Assembly: GCF_016106015.1 (NCBI RefSeq)
Contig: NZ_JACADQ010000001.1
Span: 1 to 64,000 of the forward strand
Origin: Neoroseomonas rubea
GTDB lineage: Bacteria > Pseudomonadota > Alphaproteobacteria > Acetobacterales > Acetobacteraceae
Direction: 5' to 3'
Length of the DNA: 64,000 nucleotides
This document shows, piece after piece, positions 8,948 to 19,101 of the stretch (position 1 is the first letter of the stretch; each line of letters begins with the position of its first letter). Below the pieces are notes generated by a model, which saw only the letters and a program-made list of their open reading frames with translations, ran no database searches and had not been told where the DNA came from. Both the position numbers and the translations under genes were made by a program.

Positions 8948-11059
8948 ATGTCGCACCTGCTGCGCCGACTGACCCCCCGGATGGCTGCGCGCGAAGTTGC
9001 CGGGTTGGTGACCATGCTCGCGCTCCTGGCGCTCGGAATCACGGCGGCATGGGCCTTCGCGTCCTGGCGCAGCCTCGACGCGGGCGCGCGCATCGCCACG
9101 GTCAACCGCCACGCCGCTGCGCTGTTCCAGGCGATGGACGGCATCCAGCTCGAACGGGGCCGGATGCAGAACGCCCTGAGGGCCCAGGCGCCAGTCGATG
9201 CGCCCCGGCTCGCCCAGATCACGGAGCCCCGGGCCAGCTCCCAGGCGGTGGCGGCGTCCGCGCTCGACGGGCTTGCCGACGGGGCCTCGCCGGCGCTTCT
9301 CGACAGGATCGGCGCCGCGCGGCGGGCCCTTGAACGGCTCGATGGCACGCGGGCCGCCGCCGACCAGGCGCTGCGCCAGCCGCGTCCGCAACGGCCGGAG
9401 GCCCTGCTGCGCGACTGGTACGGCATCGCCACGGCTGCCGGCGCGGCCCTGAACGCGGTCTGGCTGGAAGCCTCCGGCATCGCCGCGGCCGATGCCATCC
9501 TCGCCCGGGCCATCGAGACAGCCTATCTCGCGCATCAGGCGCGCGAAGATGCCGGCGTGGAGCGTGCCGGCCTTTCCGGCTTCGTCGGCGAACCCGCCCA
9601 GGCCAATCCCGACCGCCTGGCCGGCTGGGCGATGCGGCGTGGCGCGGTGCAGTCCGCCTTCCGCCGGATCGAGGAACTGAACCCGGCGTCCAGCGCGAGC
9701 CCTGCCGTGACCGCGGCGATATCCGCCGCGCGGGACAGCTATTTCGGACGCTTCGTGCCGGTGCGGGACCAGATGGTCGCCGCGGCGACGACCGGCCGCG
9801 CCCCGCCGATGGGCATCTCCGAATGGCAGGCCCTTGGCGACCGGGGCCTGGCCAGCGTGCTGAGCATCCGGGATGCGGCACTCCACGATGCTGAGCGCCA
9901 TCTCGCCGCACGGCAGGCGTCTGCCCGCGCCCAGCTGACCCTGGATGCGGTTCTGGTGCTGCTGGTGCTGGCGATCGCGGGGATCACGCTGCTGCGCCTG
10001 TCGCAGCGCGTGCTGTCCCCGCTCCGCGGCATCACGGCCGCGCTGGAAAGGATCGGTCGGGGTGAGGCCCGTCCGGACCTGCCGCGCGTCTGGCGCGGGG
10101 ATGACGAGATGGGCGGCATCGTCGGCGCGGTGCGCGGCATCGGCGAGCAGATGGAGCAGCGCGCCCAGGCCGAGGCCGATGAGCGTGCCGCGGCCGCCCG
10201 CCAGGCCGAGCGTGTCGCGCGGCTCGAGGCGCTGGTCGCCGCCTTCGAAGCCGATGCGGAGCGAGCGCTTGGCACCGTCGCCGCCGCGGCCGAGGCGCTG
10301 GACGGCACGGCCGCGGTTCTCGAGGGCGCCGCGCGCGAAGGGATGACGCTGACCGGCGCGGTGGCAGGCGCGGCGGATGAGACCGCCGGCAATACCCAGG
10401 TCGCCGCCGCGGCGGCCGAGGAACTGACCTCCTCGGTTGCCGAGATCGCCCGCCAGGTGACGCAGGCGACCGAGGTCGCGCGGCGCGCGGTGGCCGAGGC
10501 GGTGCGCACCGACGAGACGATGCAGGGCCTGTCCGTCGCCGCCGAGCGGATCGGGGAGGTGGTGAGCCTGATCTCCGGCATCGCGGCGCAGACCAATCTG
10601 CTGGCGCTCAACGCGACAATCGAGGCGGCGCGCGCGGGTGACGCCGGCAAGGGCTTCGCCGTCGTTGCCTCGGAGGTGAAGTCGCTCGCGGGGCAGACGG
10701 CGAAGGCAACGGCCGAGATCGGCCAGCAGATCGCCAACATGCGCTCGGTCGCGGTCACGGCGGTCGAGACGGTGCGCGGCATCGGCGCCGTGGTGGGCGA
10801 GATCAACGACGCCGCGGCCTCCATCGCCGCGGCGGTCGAGGAACAGGGTGCGGCGACGGCCGAGATCGCGCGCAGCGTCGCCGATGTCGCGCGTTCGACC
10901 GGCACCGTGTCGCACGACACCAGGGCCGCCAGCGGGGCGGCGCAGAAGACGGGTGAATTGAGCGGCCAGGTGCGGAGCGCGTCCCTCGCCTTCGCCGAGG
11001 AAGCGTCCCGCCTGCGGGCCAGGATCGGGGAATTCCTGGGCGGTGTCCGCGCGGCCTGA
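8948..11059 (+). CDS. methyl-accepting chemotaxis protein
   Basis: Transmembrane chemoreceptor of 703 residues. The first transmembrane helix is near residues 17-38. A long, mostly helical periplasmic sensor domain of unknown ligand follows, then a second helix near 332-352 and a HAMP domain (LSQRVLSPLRGITAALERIG). The cytoplasmic four-helix signalling domain has the conserved hairpin tip AAQTNLLALNATIEAARAG. The ATG at 8948 sits directly before the first membrane helix; an upstream ATG at 8774 would add a sequence unlike any signal. No che genes are nearby, so this is a lone receptor. Confidence 0.93.
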   Translation: MSHLLRRLTPRMAAREVAGLVTMLALLALGITAAWAFASWRSLDAGARIATVNRHAAALFQAMDGIQLERGRMQNALRAQAPVDAPRLAQITEPRASSQAVAASALDGLADGASPALLDRIGAARRALERLDGTRAAADQALRQPRPQRPEALLRDWYGIATAAGAALNAVWLEASGIAAADAILARAIETAYLAHQAREDAGVERAGLSGFVGEPAQANPDRLAGWAMRRGAVQSAFRRIEELNPASSASPAVTAAISAARDSYFGRFVPVRDQMVAAATTGRAPPMGISEWQALGDRGLASVLSIRDAALHDAERHLAARQASARAQLTLDAVLVLLVLAIAGITLLRLSQRVLSPLRGITAALERIGRGEARPDLPRVWRGDDEMGGIVGAVRGIGEQMEQRAQAEADERAAAARQAERVARLEALVAAFEADAERALGTVAAAAEALDGTAAVLEGAAREGMTLTGAVAGAADETAGNTQVAAAAAEELTSSVAEIARQVTQATEVARRAVAEAVRTDETMQGLSVAAERIGEVVSLISGIAAQTNLLALNATIEAARAGDAGKGFAVVASEVKSLAGQTAKATAEIGQQIANMRSVAVTAVETVRGIGAVVGEINDAAASIAAAVEEQGAATAEIARSVADVARSTGTVSHDTRAASGAAQKTGELSGQVRSASLAFAEEASRLRARIGEFLGGVRAA

Positions 11060-11067
11060 GCGTTGGT

Positions 11068-11532
11068 TCAGCCCCGCGACGCATCCAGCGCGGCCTGCAG
11101 CATGTAGGCCGCCGCCGCCCGGTCCACCGCCACGGCCCGCTTGGCGCGCGTCAGGTCGGCCTCGGCCACCAGCATGCGGTTGACGGCGGCGGAGGACAGC
11201 CGCTCGTCGAACAGCGCGCAGGGCAGGCCGGTCGCGTCCGAGACCGCCCGCGCCCAGTCCTTCGCCGCCTGCGCGGCCGGGCCCATGGTGCCGTCCATGG
11301 ACAGGGGCAGGCCGATGACGAGCCCGCCCGCGCCTTCCTTGGTAGCGATGGCGGCGATCTCCGCCGCGTTGGCGGCGAGCTTGCCCCGCTTGAGGCTGCC
11401 ATAGGGGCTGGCGAGCATGAGCGTCACGTCCGACAGCGCGACGCCGATCGTCTTCGCCCCCGGATCGAGCCCGATCAGGCGCTGGTGGCGGGCAAGCCCC
11501 GCCCGGAGGTCCTTCAGGTTGATGACGGCCAT
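11068..11532 (-). CDS. ruvX: RuvX/YqgF RNase H-like nuclease
   Basis: A 154-residue RNase H-fold protein of the YqgF/RuvX family, implicated in pre-16S rRNA 5'-end processing and annotated as a putative Holliday junction resolvase. The signature GLDPGAKTIGVALSD holds the first catalytic Asp. LVIGLPLSMDGTMGP, FDERLSSAAVNRML and a late VDRAAAAYMLQ segment supply the rest. It converges with the chemoreceptor (8-nt gap) and is divergent from gatC. Confidence 0.92.
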   Translation of the reverse strand: MAVINLKDLRAGLARHQRLIGLDPGAKTIGVALSDVTLMLASPYGSLKRGKLAANAAEIAAIATKEGAGGLVIGLPLSMDGTMGPAAQAAKDWARAVSDATGLPCALFDERLSSAAVNRMLVAEADLTRAKRAVAVDRAAAAYMLQAALDASRG

Positions 11533-11579
11533 GCGCAGCCTTATGGTCCGCCCCCCTTTCCCCTGGAAGTGCCGAGAGA

Positions 11580-11876
11580 ATGTCCCTCGATACCGCCACC
11601 GTGCGGCGCGTCGCCGCCCTTGCCCGCATCCGCCTGCCCGAGGAGGAGGTCGCCCGCGTGCAGGGCGAGCTCAACGGCATCCTCGGCTGGATCGAGCAAT
11701 TGCAGGCGGTGAATACCGACGGCGTGGAGCCGATGGCCGGCGGCACGCCGGAAGGCATCGCTTCCATGCCCATGCGCGATGACGTGGTGACCGATGGCGG
11801 CATGGCGCCGAAGGTCCTGGCCAACGCCCCGGACCGAGAGGGCGAGTATTTCGGCGTGCCGAAGGTGGTCGAGTGA
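11580..11876 (+). CDS. gatC: Asp-tRNA(Asn)/Glu-tRNA(Gln) amidotransferase subunit C
   Basis: A 98-residue small subunit that wraps around GatA and GatB in the tRNA-dependent amidotransferase. The typical N-terminal helix pair ([18 protein letters not shown]) and C-terminal FGVPKVVE are present. It is the first gene of gatCAB, and its stop codon overlaps the gatA start. Confidence 0.95.
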   Translation: MSLDTATVRRVAALARIRLPEEEVARVQGELNGILGWIEQLQAVNTDGVEPMAGGTPEGIASMPMRDDVVTDGGMAPKVLANAPDREGEYFGVPKVVE

Positions 11877-13363
11877 TGCATCCCACGGATTTCACCCTCG
11901 CCGGCGCCGTCGCGGCGCTCGCGGAAGGCGCGGTGTCGGCCGAGGAGCTGACCCGCGCCCATGTCGATGCGATCGAGGCGCTGAACCCGCGCCTCAACGC
12001 CTTCATCACCACGACGCCCGACCAGGCGATCGAGGCCGCGCGGGCATCGGATGCAAAGCGCAAGCGGGGGGAGGCCGGGCCGCTCGAGGGCATCCCGCTC
12101 GCCATCAAGGACCTGTTCTGCACCGAGGGCGTGCAGACGACCGCGGCGTCGAGGATCCTCGGCGGCTTCATCCCGCCCTATGAGAGCACCGTCACGTCGA
12201 ACCTCAAACGGGACGGCGCGGTGTTCCTCGGCAAGGCGAATCTGGATGAGTTCGCCATGGGCTCGTCCAACCTCACCAGCGCCTATGGCGGCGTGCTGAA
12301 CCCGTGGTCGCGGCGCAACGACACTGATGCGCGGCTGGTGCCCGGCGGGTCCTCGGGCGGTTCGGCCGCGGCGGTCGCGGCGCGGCTGGCGCTCGGGGCG
12401 ACGGGGACTGACACCGGCGGGTCGATCCGCCAGCCCGCGGCCTTCTGCGGCATCGCGGGCATCAAGCCGACCTATGGGCGCTGCTCGCGCTTCGGGATCG
12501 TGGCCTTCGCGTCGTCGCTCGATCAGGCCGGGCCCTTCGCCCGCACGGTCGAGGATTGCGCGATCCTGCTGCGGTCCATGGCCGGGCATGACCCGAAGGA
12601 TTCGACCAGCGCCGACCGGCCCGTGCCGGATTTCGCCGCCGCCTGCGGGCGCTCCGTGAAGGGGCTGCGGATCGGCGTGCCGAAGGAGTACCGGCTCGAC
12701 GGCACGCCGCCGGAGATCGAGCGGCTGTGGCGCCAGGGGCTGGACTGGCTGCGCGATGCGGGGGCGGAGATCGTCGACATCTCCCTGCCGCATACGAAGT
12801 ACGCGCTGCCGACCTACTACATCGTCGCGCCCGCCGAGGCGTCCTCCAACCTCGCGCGCTATGACGGCGTGCGCTTCGGGCTGCGCGTCGCGGAGAAGAA
12901 CTCCGACCTCCGCGACCTGTACGAGCGCACGCGCGAAGCGGGCTTCGGGCAGGAGGTGCGCCGGCGCATCATGATCGGCACCTATGTGCTGTCCGCGGGC
13001 TACTACGACGCCTACTACCTGAAGGCGCAGAAGGTGCGCGCGCTGATCGCGCGGGACTTCACCGAGGCGTTCGGCCGCGTCGATGCCATCGTCACGCCGG
13101 CGACGCCGAGCGCGGCGTTTGCGGAGGGCGAGAACAGCGACGACCCGATCAAGATGTACCTCAACGACGTCTTCACCGTGACGGCGAACCTGGCCGGCCT
13201 GCCGGGGCTCGCGGTACCGGCGGGGCTGGATCCGCAGGGGCTGCCGTTGGGGCTGCAGGTGATCGGGCGGCCGTTCGACGAGGAGACGGTGTTTTCCGTC
13301 GGCGCCGCGATCGAGCGCGCCGCGGGCTTCGACGCGGTTCCGAGCATGAGGGCCGGGGCATGA
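11876..13363 (+). CDS. gatA: Asp-tRNA(Asn)/Glu-tRNA(Gln) amidotransferase subunit A
   Basis: Amidase subunit of 495 residues that releases ammonia from glutamine for transamidation of mischarged tRNA. The Ser-cisSer-Lys triad elements are visible: the lysine in LAIKDLF, the glycine/serine loop [18 protein letters not shown], and the nucleophile region [12 protein letters not shown]. The ATG at 11876 overlaps the gatC stop; a GTG one codon upstream is possible. It is coupled to gatB by an ATGA overlap. Confidence 0.97.
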   Translation: MHPTDFTLAGAVAALAEGAVSAEELTRAHVDAIEALNPRLNAFITTTPDQAIEAARASDAKRKRGEAGPLEGIPLAIKDLFCTEGVQTTAASRILGGFIPPYESTVTSNLKRDGAVFLGKANLDEFAMGSSNLTSAYGGVLNPWSRRNDTDARLVPGGSSGGSAAAVAARLALGATGTDTGGSIRQPAAFCGIAGIKPTYGRCSRFGIVAFASSLDQAGPFARTVEDCAILLRSMAGHDPKDSTSADRPVPDFAAACGRSVKGLRIGVPKEYRLDGTPPEIERLWRQGLDWLRDAGAEIVDISLPHTKYALPTYYIVAPAEASSNLARYDGVRFGLRVAEKNSDLRDLYERTREAGFGQEVRRRIMIGTYVLSAGYYDAYYLKAQKVRALIARDFTEAFGRVDAIVTPATPSAAFAEGENSDDPIKMYLNDVFTVTANLAGLPGLAVPAGLDPQGLPLGLQVIGRPFDEETVFSVGAAIERAAGFDAVPSMRAGA

Positions 13364-14811
13364 GCTACACGATCGAGGGCACGACCGGCCCCTGGGAACT
13401 GGTCATCGGCCTGGAAGTCCACGCGCAGGTCGTCTCCAACGCCAAGCTGTTCTCCGGCGCGGCGACCGAATTCGGCGCGGAGCCGAACAGCCAGGTGTCG
13501 TTCATCGACGCCGGCTTCCCCGGCATGCTGCCCGTCATCAATCGGGAATGCGTGGCCCAGGCGGTGCGCACGGGGCTCGGGCTGAACGCGAAGGTGAATC
13601 TCTGGTCGCGCTTCGACCGCAAGAACTACTTCTATGCGGACCTGCCGCAGGGCTACCAGATCAGCCAGTACGCGCACCCGATCATCGGGGAAGGCGCGGT
13701 CGAGATCGAGTTGTCCGACGGCACGACCAAGACCATCGGCATCACGCGCCTGCATCTGGAGCAGGATGCCGGCAAGTCGCTGCACGACCAGCATCCGACG
13801 AAGTCCTTCATCGACCTCAACCGCTCGGGCGTGGCGCTGATGGAGATCGTCTCCGAGCCCGACATGCGGTCCCCGGAAGAAGCGGGCGCTTATCTGACGA
13901 AGCTCCGGCAGATCCTGCGCTACCTCGGCACCTGCGACGGCAACATGGAGGAAGGCTCCATGCGCGCCGACGTGAACGTCTCCGTCCGCAAGGCGGGCGA
14001 GGGGTATCGCACGCGCTGCGAGGTGAAGAACGTCAACTCCATCCGCTTCGTCATGCAGGCGGTGGAAGCCGAGGCGCGCCGCCAGATCGAGGTCTGGGAA
14101 GGCGGCGGCACGGTCGAGCAGGAGACGCGCCTGTTCGACACCGGCCGCGGCATCACGCGCTCCATGCGGTCGAAGGAAGATGCGCATGACTACCGCTACT
14201 TCCCCGACCCGGACCTGCCGCCGCTCGTGATCGCGCAGTCCTGGGTGGATGAGCTCAAGGCCGCGCTGCCGGAACTGCCGGACCAGCGCCGCGCGCGCTA
14301 CGTGCGCGACTACGGCATCACGCCCTATGACGCGCATGTCCTGACGCTCGAGAAGGAGACGGCCGCCTACTATGAGGCCGTCGCGAAGGGCCGCGACGCG
14401 AAGCAGGCGGCGAACTGGGTGATGGGCGACCTGTTCGCGGCCATCAACCGGACCAAGACCTCCATCGCCAATCCGCCTGTCTCCGCGGCCGATCTGGGCG
14501 CGCTGCTCGACCTGATGGCGGACAGCACGCTGTCCGGGAAACTGGCCAAGGAGGTCTTCGAGGTCATGGTCGAGACCGGCCGCGCGCCGGGCGTGATCGT
14601 GGAGGAGCGCGGATTGCGCCAGGTGACCGACACCGGCGCGATCGAGGCGGTGATCGACGAGGTGCTCGCCAAGAATGCCGACAAGGTCGCGGAATACCGC
14701 TCGGGCAAGGACAAGCTGTTCGGCTTCTTCGTCGGCCAGACCATGAAGGCCATGCAGGGCAAGGGGAACCCGGCCCTGGTGAACGAGGTGCTCAAGAAGA
14801 AGCTCGGCTGA
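13360..14811 (+). CDS. gatB: Asp-tRNA(Asn)/Glu-tRNA(Gln) amidotransferase subunit B
   Basis: tRNA-binding and kinase subunit of 483 residues. The N-terminal GatB domain shows [26 protein letters not shown] and [14 protein letters not shown]. The C-terminal YqeY-like domain ends [16 protein letters not shown]. The ATG overlaps the gatA stop. Presence of gatCAB implies indirect formation of Gln-tRNA and/or Asn-tRNA, usual in alphaproteobacteria. Confidence 0.97.
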   Translation: MSYTIEGTTGPWELVIGLEVHAQVVSNAKLFSGAATEFGAEPNSQVSFIDAGFPGMLPVINRECVAQAVRTGLGLNAKVNLWSRFDRKNYFYADLPQGYQISQYAHPIIGEGAVEIELSDGTTKTIGITRLHLEQDAGKSLHDQHPTKSFIDLNRSGVALMEIVSEPDMRSPEEAGAYLTKLRQILRYLGTCDGNMEEGSMRADVNVSVRKAGEGYRTRCEVKNVNSIRFVMQAVEAEARRQIEVWEGGGTVEQETRLFDTGRGITRSMRSKEDAHDYRYFPDPDLPPLVIAQSWVDELKAALPELPDQRRARYVRDYGITPYDAHVLTLEKETAAYYEAVAKGRDAKQAANWVMGDLFAAINRTKTSIANPPVSAADLGALLDLMADSTLSGKLAKEVFEVMVETGRAPGVIVEERGLRQVTDTGAIEAVIDEVLAKNADKVAEYRSGKDKLFGFFVGQTMKAMQGKGNPALVNEVLKKKLG

Positions 14812-14812
14812 T

Positions 14813-14838
14813 CCGCCCGCTTCCCCCGGCGCGGGCGG
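14813..14838 (+). terminator. hairpin after gatB
   Basis: A perfect 8-bp stem CCGCCCGC/GCGGGCGG with a 10-nt loop starts 1 nt after the gatB stop. No T tract follows, so it is only a probable terminator or 3' stabiliser. Confidence 0.5.
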
Positions 14839-14877
14839 GCGTGCTTCGCTCGCCCCGCCACCCGAGGGGAATGCGCG

Positions 14878-15972
14878 ATGCAGGCCGAGACGCCGGAACA
14901 GGGCAACCGCCACGCCGCCACCGTGCTGATCGCCGAGCGCGCGGCGGTGCTGATCCTGCTCGCCCTGCTGCTGTTCGGCATCGTGCGGGTGCTGGAGCCC
15001 TTCGCCATGGCGATCTGCTTCGGCGCCTTCATCGCCATCGGCACCTGGCCGGCCCGCGCCGCGCTGGTGGATCGGGGCATGCGGCCCGGGATCGCTGCGG
15101 TGGTGATGCTCGTGCTGCTGCTGGTGCTGGTGCTGCTGCCGGTGGCGATGATGGCCCCGAGCCTCGCGACGCAGGTGGGGCAGGTGGTGGGCCAGGCGCG
15201 CGCGGCGTTCGAGAACCTGCCGCCGGTGGCGCCGGGCTGGGTGTCCGGCCTGCCCCTGGTCGGCGACCAGGCGGCCGCCTTCTGGGCGCGCATCGCCAAC
15301 CTCCAGGGCGATGTGAAGGGGCTCATCGCACCCTATTCCGGGCAGATCGCGAGCCTTCTCGTCTCGGTCGGCCAGGCTGCTGCGGAAAGCGTGCTGCAGA
15401 TCCTGCTCGCCCTGGTGGTCGCGGCGATGTTCTGGGCCAGCGGCGATGCGATGGCCGACCAGCTGCGTGACGTGGCCGGCCGGCTCGGCGGTGCCACGGG
15501 TGTGGCGGCCGTCGAGGCCGCGGGCGGGGCGGTGCGCGGCGTCGCCTGGGGCGTGGTCGGCACGGGCATCCTGCAGGCGGTGCTGATGGGCGCGGGCCTC
15601 GCGGTCGCCGGCGTGCCGGGGGCGGCGGTGCTGGGGTTCCTGACGATGATCTTCTCGATCAGCCAGGTGCTCGGGCCGCTCGTCGTGGTCACCTGGGGCG
15701 GGGCCGCGGCCTGGCTCTACAGCGAGGGCAGCACGGGCTGGGCGATCTTCATGCTGGCGTGGGGGCTGGTCGCGGTCTCGGGCAGCGACAACATCGTTCG
15801 CCCGCTGCTGATCCAGCGGGGCAGCGCGATGCCGCTCGGGCTGATCATCCTCGGCGTCTTCGGCGGGTTGATCGCCTTCGGGTTCCTCGGGCTGTTCATC
15901 GGGCCGGCGCTGCTCGCCGTGGCGCATGGGCTGCTGCATGCGTGGCGGCAGGCGGGGCAGGTGGCGGGGTAG
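14878..15972 (+). CDS. AI-2E transporter/PerM family permease
   Basis: A 364-residue inner-membrane protein. Paired hydrophobic helices lie at the N-terminus (AAVLILLALLLFGIVRVLEP; IAAVVMLVLLLVLVLLPVAM), followed by a central soluble region and several C-terminal helices, the plan of the AI-2E family exporter superfamily. The ligand is unknown; autoinducer-2 transport applies to only some members. Start is ATG at 14878 after GAGGGGAATGCGCG. Confidence 0.82.
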   Translation: MQAETPEQGNRHAATVLIAERAAVLILLALLLFGIVRVLEPFAMAICFGAFIAIGTWPARAALVDRGMRPGIAAVVMLVLLLVLVLLPVAMMAPSLATQVGQVVGQARAAFENLPPVAPGWVSGLPLVGDQAAAFWARIANLQGDVKGLIAPYSGQIASLLVSVGQAAAESVLQILLALVVAAMFWASGDAMADQLRDVAGRLGGATGVAAVEAAGGAVRGVAWGVVGTGILQAVLMGAGLAVAGVPGAAVLGFLTMIFSISQVLGPLVVVTWGGAAAWLYSEGSTGWAIFMLAWGLVAVSGSDNIVRPLLIQRGSAMPLGLIILGVFGGLIAFGFLGLFIGPALLAVAHGLLHAWRQAGQVAG

Positions 15973-16043
15973 CGGCCGCGCGGTGGACGGGCCGCAGGCG
16001 CCATGCGAAGCACGCGCGGAGCGTTTCGGAAGGACATCCGCGC

Positions 16044-16688
16044 ATGGCCATCGAGTTCTGGACCTGGAACACGCCCAACGGACGCAAGATCAGCGTCGCG
16101 CTGGAGGAGATGGGCCTCGCCTATACGGTGAAGCCCGTGAACATCTCGAAGAACGAGCAGTTCGACCCGCACTTCCTCTCCTTCAGCCCGAACAACCGCA
16201 TCCCCGCGATCGTCGATCCCGAGGGGCCGGACGGCAAGCCGATCACGGTGTTCGAGAGCGGGGCGATCCTGCTGTACCTGGCCGAGAAGACGGGGAAGTT
16301 CCTGCCCAAGGCGTTGCGCGACCGCGTGCCGGTCTATGAATGGCTGATGTGGCAGATGGGCGGCTTCGGGCCGATGCCCGGCCAGGTGCACCACTTCATG
16401 ATGCAGCCCGACGGCCCGGCGAAGGACTACGGGATCGAGCGCTACGGCAAGGAGACGCTGCGGCTGTACGGCGTGCTCGACAAGCGGCTCGCGGGCCGTG
16501 ATTTCGTCGCGACGGCGGGCGAGCCCTCGATCGCGGACTTCGCCATCCTCGGCTGGGCCTGGCGGGCGGAGCGGCATTTGCCGACGCAGGGCAAGGCGAT
16601 GGGCGACTATCCGAACGTGCTGCGCTGGTACGAGGCGCTGATGGCCCGCCCGGCGACGAAGCGGGGCATGGAGGTCGCGCTGTCCTGA
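16044..16688 (+). CDS. glutathione S-transferase (YfcG/YghU-like)
   Basis: A 214-residue cytosolic GST. The N-terminal thioredoxin-like domain opens TWNTPNGRKISVALEEMGL, where the N-G-R-K turn is typical of the nu-class disulfide-reductase-like GSTs. The glutathione-binding FESGAILLYLAEKTGKFLP and the C-terminal helical domain (SIADFAILGWAWRAERH) follow. The physiological substrate is unknown. A strong hairpin follows the gene, and it is the last chromosomal gene before tRNA-Ser. Confidence 0.88.
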   Translation: MAIEFWTWNTPNGRKISVALEEMGLAYTVKPVNISKNEQFDPHFLSFSPNNRIPAIVDPEGPDGKPITVFESGAILLYLAEKTGKFLPKALRDRVPVYEWLMWQMGGFGPMPGQVHHFMMQPDGPAKDYGIERYGKETLRLYGVLDKRLAGRDFVATAGEPSIADFAILGWAWRAERHLPTQGKAMGDYPNVLRWYEALMARPATKRGMEVALS

Positions 16689-16699
16689 CGGTTGCGGGC

Positions 16700-16732
16700 G
16701 GGGCGCGCGGAGCGTTTGACGCTGCGCGCCCC
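16700..16732 (+). terminator. hairpin after the GST gene
   Basis: Outer stem GGGGCGCGC/GCGCGCCCC (9 bp) with an inner AGCGT/ACGCT stem around TTG, 11 nt after the stop. No T run follows. It overlaps the predicted tRNA promoter, so it separates two transcription units. Confidence 0.5.
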
Positions 16733-16743
16733 GGCCGTTAGAA
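16716..16743 (+). promoter_or_regulatory. possible sigma70-type promoter for tRNA-Ser
   Basis: TTGACG (16716-16721), a 16-nt spacer and TTAGAA (16738-16743) lie 38 bp before the tRNA 5' end. This is a plausible housekeeping promoter by consensus only. Confidence 0.4.
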
Positions 16744-16780
16744 GCGGCGGCTGCAACGCCGTGTGACTTTCCACTCCTGC

Positions 16781-16873
16781 GGAGGGGTGGCCGAGTGGCC
16801 GAAGGCGGCGGTTTGCTAAACCGTTAGACGATGTCAAGTCGTCTCGTGGGTTCGAATCCCATCCCCTCCGCCA
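16781..16873 (+). tRNA. tRNA-Ser (anticodon GCT)
   Basis: The 93-nt gene includes an encoded CCA. The acceptor stem is GGAGGGG/CCCCTCC with discriminator G; the anticodon GCT is at 16815-16817 in a CGGTTT-GCT-AAACCG arm. A long variable arm (class II) precedes the TTCGAAT T-loop. Its 3' end is the insertion site of the genomic island. The 17-bp duplication regenerates the same 3' sequence, so the tRNA remains intact. Confidence 0.97.
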
Positions 16874-16876
16874 GTT
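16860..16876 (+). repeat. attL: 17-bp tRNA-Ser 3'-end core
   Basis: CATCCCCTCCGCCAGTT covers the 3' half of the T-stem/acceptor stem, CCA and 3 nt beyond. An exact copy lies at 56069-56085. Tyrosine integrases typically recombine within such tRNA 3' ends, so this marks the left boundary of the island. Confidence 0.88.
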
Positions 16877-16918
16877 GCCCCTTTAAATTTCCCAGAAATC
16901 CGCCAAATTCAGCTCGGC

Positions 16919-18160
16919 TTGGTGCTCGCTACCCCCGGCCCTACCCCTGACGGGCGCGAAGCGGACAGAAGGCGACATAGATCGACAGGCGCCAACACGC
17001 GCCATCTGCTGGCTGGGCTGCTGCGGCAGTCGGTATTCTGCCGCCTCGCCGGCAATGAGGATGTGAACGACGCCGAGCGTCTCGCGCATGATCCGGCCAT
17101 GCGTGCCGTGGTCGATCGTGGCGTGCTGGATCGCCGGGCCAGCTCGACCAGCCAGATGGGCCGGTTCAAGACGGGCTGGCTGACCAGCGAGGCGAACCTC
17201 GCCGCCTTGGCCGACCTGTCGGGCGCCTGGATCGACCGGGTTCAGGCCCGCCGGCCACAGTCGGTGATCGTGCTCGACATGGGCAGCAGCGTCAGTGAGA
17301 CGCATGGCGGGCAGGAAGGCAGCGCCTACAACGCCCACTTCGGGTGCACCTGCTATCATCCGCTGTTCGTGTTCAACCATTTCGGCGCCCTGGAGCGGTG
17401 CGCGCTGCGGCTCGGCAACGTGCAAAGCGCCGATGGCTGGCGGGCGCTGCTGGCGCCGGTGATCGCGCGCTACCGGGGCCGGATGAAGCGGCGGTATTTC
17501 CTCGCCGACGCGGCCTTCGCCGATCCCGAGATCTACGAGTTGCTGGAGGCCGAGCGCTCCAAGTACACGATCCGGCTGCCCGCCAATGCCGTGCTCCAGG
17601 AGAGCACCGCCTGGCTGCTGAAACGCCCGGTCGGGCGTCCGCCGCATGAGGTGCGCCGCCACCATGCCAGCTTCAGCTACCGGGCCGGATCGTGGAGCAA
17701 GCCCCGCCGCGTGGTGCCCAAAGTCGAATGGCACCCTGGCGAGTTGTATCCGCGCGTCGGGTTCATCGTGACCAACATGACGCGCCCGGCCGAGCGGGTG
17801 GTCGCGTTCTACAACCAGCGCGGCACGGCGGAGCAGTACATCAATGAAGGCAAGAACGCGATCACCTGGACGCGGCTGTCCTGCACACGGTTCGCTGCCA
17901 ACGCGGTGCGGCTGCAGTTGCACGCGCTGGCCTACAACCTCGCCAACTTCCATCGCACCCTGGCGCTGCCCGAGAAGGTCAAGCACTGGTCGCTGACCAC
18001 GTTGCGCGACCGCATGGTCGAGATCGGCGCCAAGATCGTCCGACACGGGCGATCAGTCACCTTCCAGATGGCCGAGGTGATGTTGCCGCGTGAGCTGTTC
18101 CAGCAGATCCTCGCCGCAATCGCCGCGCTGCGTCCATTGCCGCCGCCGGCGCGATGTTGA
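16919..18160 (+). pseudogene. IS1380-family transposase, N-terminally truncated
   Basis: The C-terminal about 385 residues match IS1380-type DDE transposases: LAGNEDVNDAERLAHDP, IVLDMGSSVSETHGGQEGS, and RGTAEQYINEGKNAITWTRL near the end. Similarity begins only around residue 27 (about 16997). The preceding residues are encoded by island-end DNA, so the usual N-terminal portion is missing. No terminal inverted repeats could be paired. The element is probably inactive. Confidence 0.8.
16930..16949 (+). repeat. TACCCC repeats near attL (possible integrase arm sites)
   Basis: Two TACCCC copies in TACCCCCGGCCCTACCCCTG, 54 bp inside attL. A closely similar array (TTACCCCCGGC...) lies inside attR at 55914-55945. 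Matching short repeats inside both ends of an element are typical of integrase arm-binding sites. Confidence 0.45.
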
Positions 18161-18486
18161 GCGCCGCTGGCTGCATCGGTCGCGGAGGCCGACGACAGCG
18201 GGAGAACCGCGTCCAGATCTCGACCGAACGCGCTTGTTTTCCGCTCCGACGGCAACCATCGACCGCGCAGGCCTCGTGCGTGCGCGATCTGGGCCCCTTG
18301 CCGTTGCTATCGCAGTCGAAACACCGATACGCTCTTCTCCCGATTGGCAGATCGGCTGGCTATCCGGGGAATGGCGGTTCAGATCACTTGACGTAGGGCA
18401 TGCCGTCCGGGATCATCTGATCGGATAGTAAGAAAAGTACATTTATGCTTAAGAAGTGGTTTTAGCCGTAACGAGTGGAGGGCGCC
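18161..18486. other. intergenic, AT content rising to the right
   Basis: This stretch of about 325 bp follows the transposase. No gene or clear IS end is recognised. The last 80 bp become AT-rich and presumably carry the promoter of the lipoprotein gene that follows. Confidence 0.4.
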
Positions 18487-19086
18487 TTGAGAATTGCAGC
18501 CTTAGCAGTGCTGGGGTCAGTTTTTCTTTTGGGGTGCCAACCGTCGGTCAGCATACCAACGGGGCCATCCTTCGGATCGGTGCCATTCAGGTGTCCCAAC
18601 GACGGGACGGTTGTCACCTGGGTTAGTGGTCGCACCGCTCGTTATGCAGGTGTTGATCCCGCGGATCCAGTGACATGCATCGTACGGACTACCTCTGGTG
18701 ATCAGCGATGGCTGTACAACCTCTGGCGCTTGCCTTTGTCCGATGAACAATCAGTGAGGCGAGGGCTGACAAATTTTTGGCCGCTTGAAGCAGGAAAAGA
18801 AGTACGATTTTCCTATCTTGGCTCAAATGGGCAGCTTTACATGGAGCATTGGCGTGCCGTACGAGCGGAACGCATTAGAGTCGGAGAGCAGGAGCGAAAC
18901 ACTATACTCATTGCAAGGACGCAGGAAGGAATGGGCAGCAATTATTTTTCGGGGACATTTTTTATCTGGATCGATACGGATACTGGGGCAGATTTGAAGA
19001 GGGTGGATACGGTGCTTCGGGGAAACGCTACCAGCGGCGGATATGAAGCCGCAAGTATAAGGACACCCCTACCGCCAACTCGCTGA
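18487..19086 (+). CDS. putative lipoprotein of unknown function
   Basis: A 199-residue protein with a short signal sequence and lipobox (VFLLGCQ). The mature part is rich in beta-strand-like segments (TVVTWVSGRTARYAG; GTFFIWIDTDTGADLKRVDT). A TTG start at 18487 is preferred because GGAGGG precedes it at ideal spacing; an in-frame GTG lies at 18475. Base composition is visibly more AT-rich than its neighbours, suggesting separate acquisition. No family was recognised. Confidence 0.65.
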   Translation: MRIAALAVLGSVFLLGCQPSVSIPTGPSFGSVPFRCPNDGTVVTWVSGRTARYAGVDPADPVTCIVRTTSGDQRWLYNLWRLPLSDEQSVRRGLTNFWPLEAGKEVRFSYLGSNGQLYMEHWRAVRAERIRVGEQERNTILIARTQEGMGSNYFSGTFFIWIDTDTGADLKRVDTVLRGNATSGGYEAASIRTPLPPTR

Positions 19087-19101
19087 GAGGCAGTTTGAGA
19101 A

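Noticed and set aside
8933-12793. 1286-codon minus-strand open frame over the chemoreceptor, ruvX, gatC and gatA
   Set aside because: It crosses four well-recognised genes in antisense and has Arg/Gly/Ala-rich low-complexity sequence without domains.
13015-15939. 974-codon minus-strand open frame over gatA, gatB and the permease
   Set aside because: Antisense shadow of three confident genes; the composition (Asp/Arg/His/Gly-rich) is typical of shadow frames.
16883-18046. 387-codon minus-strand frame over the IS1380 transposase
   Set aside because: The plus-strand frame has the transposase motifs; this one is a shadow.
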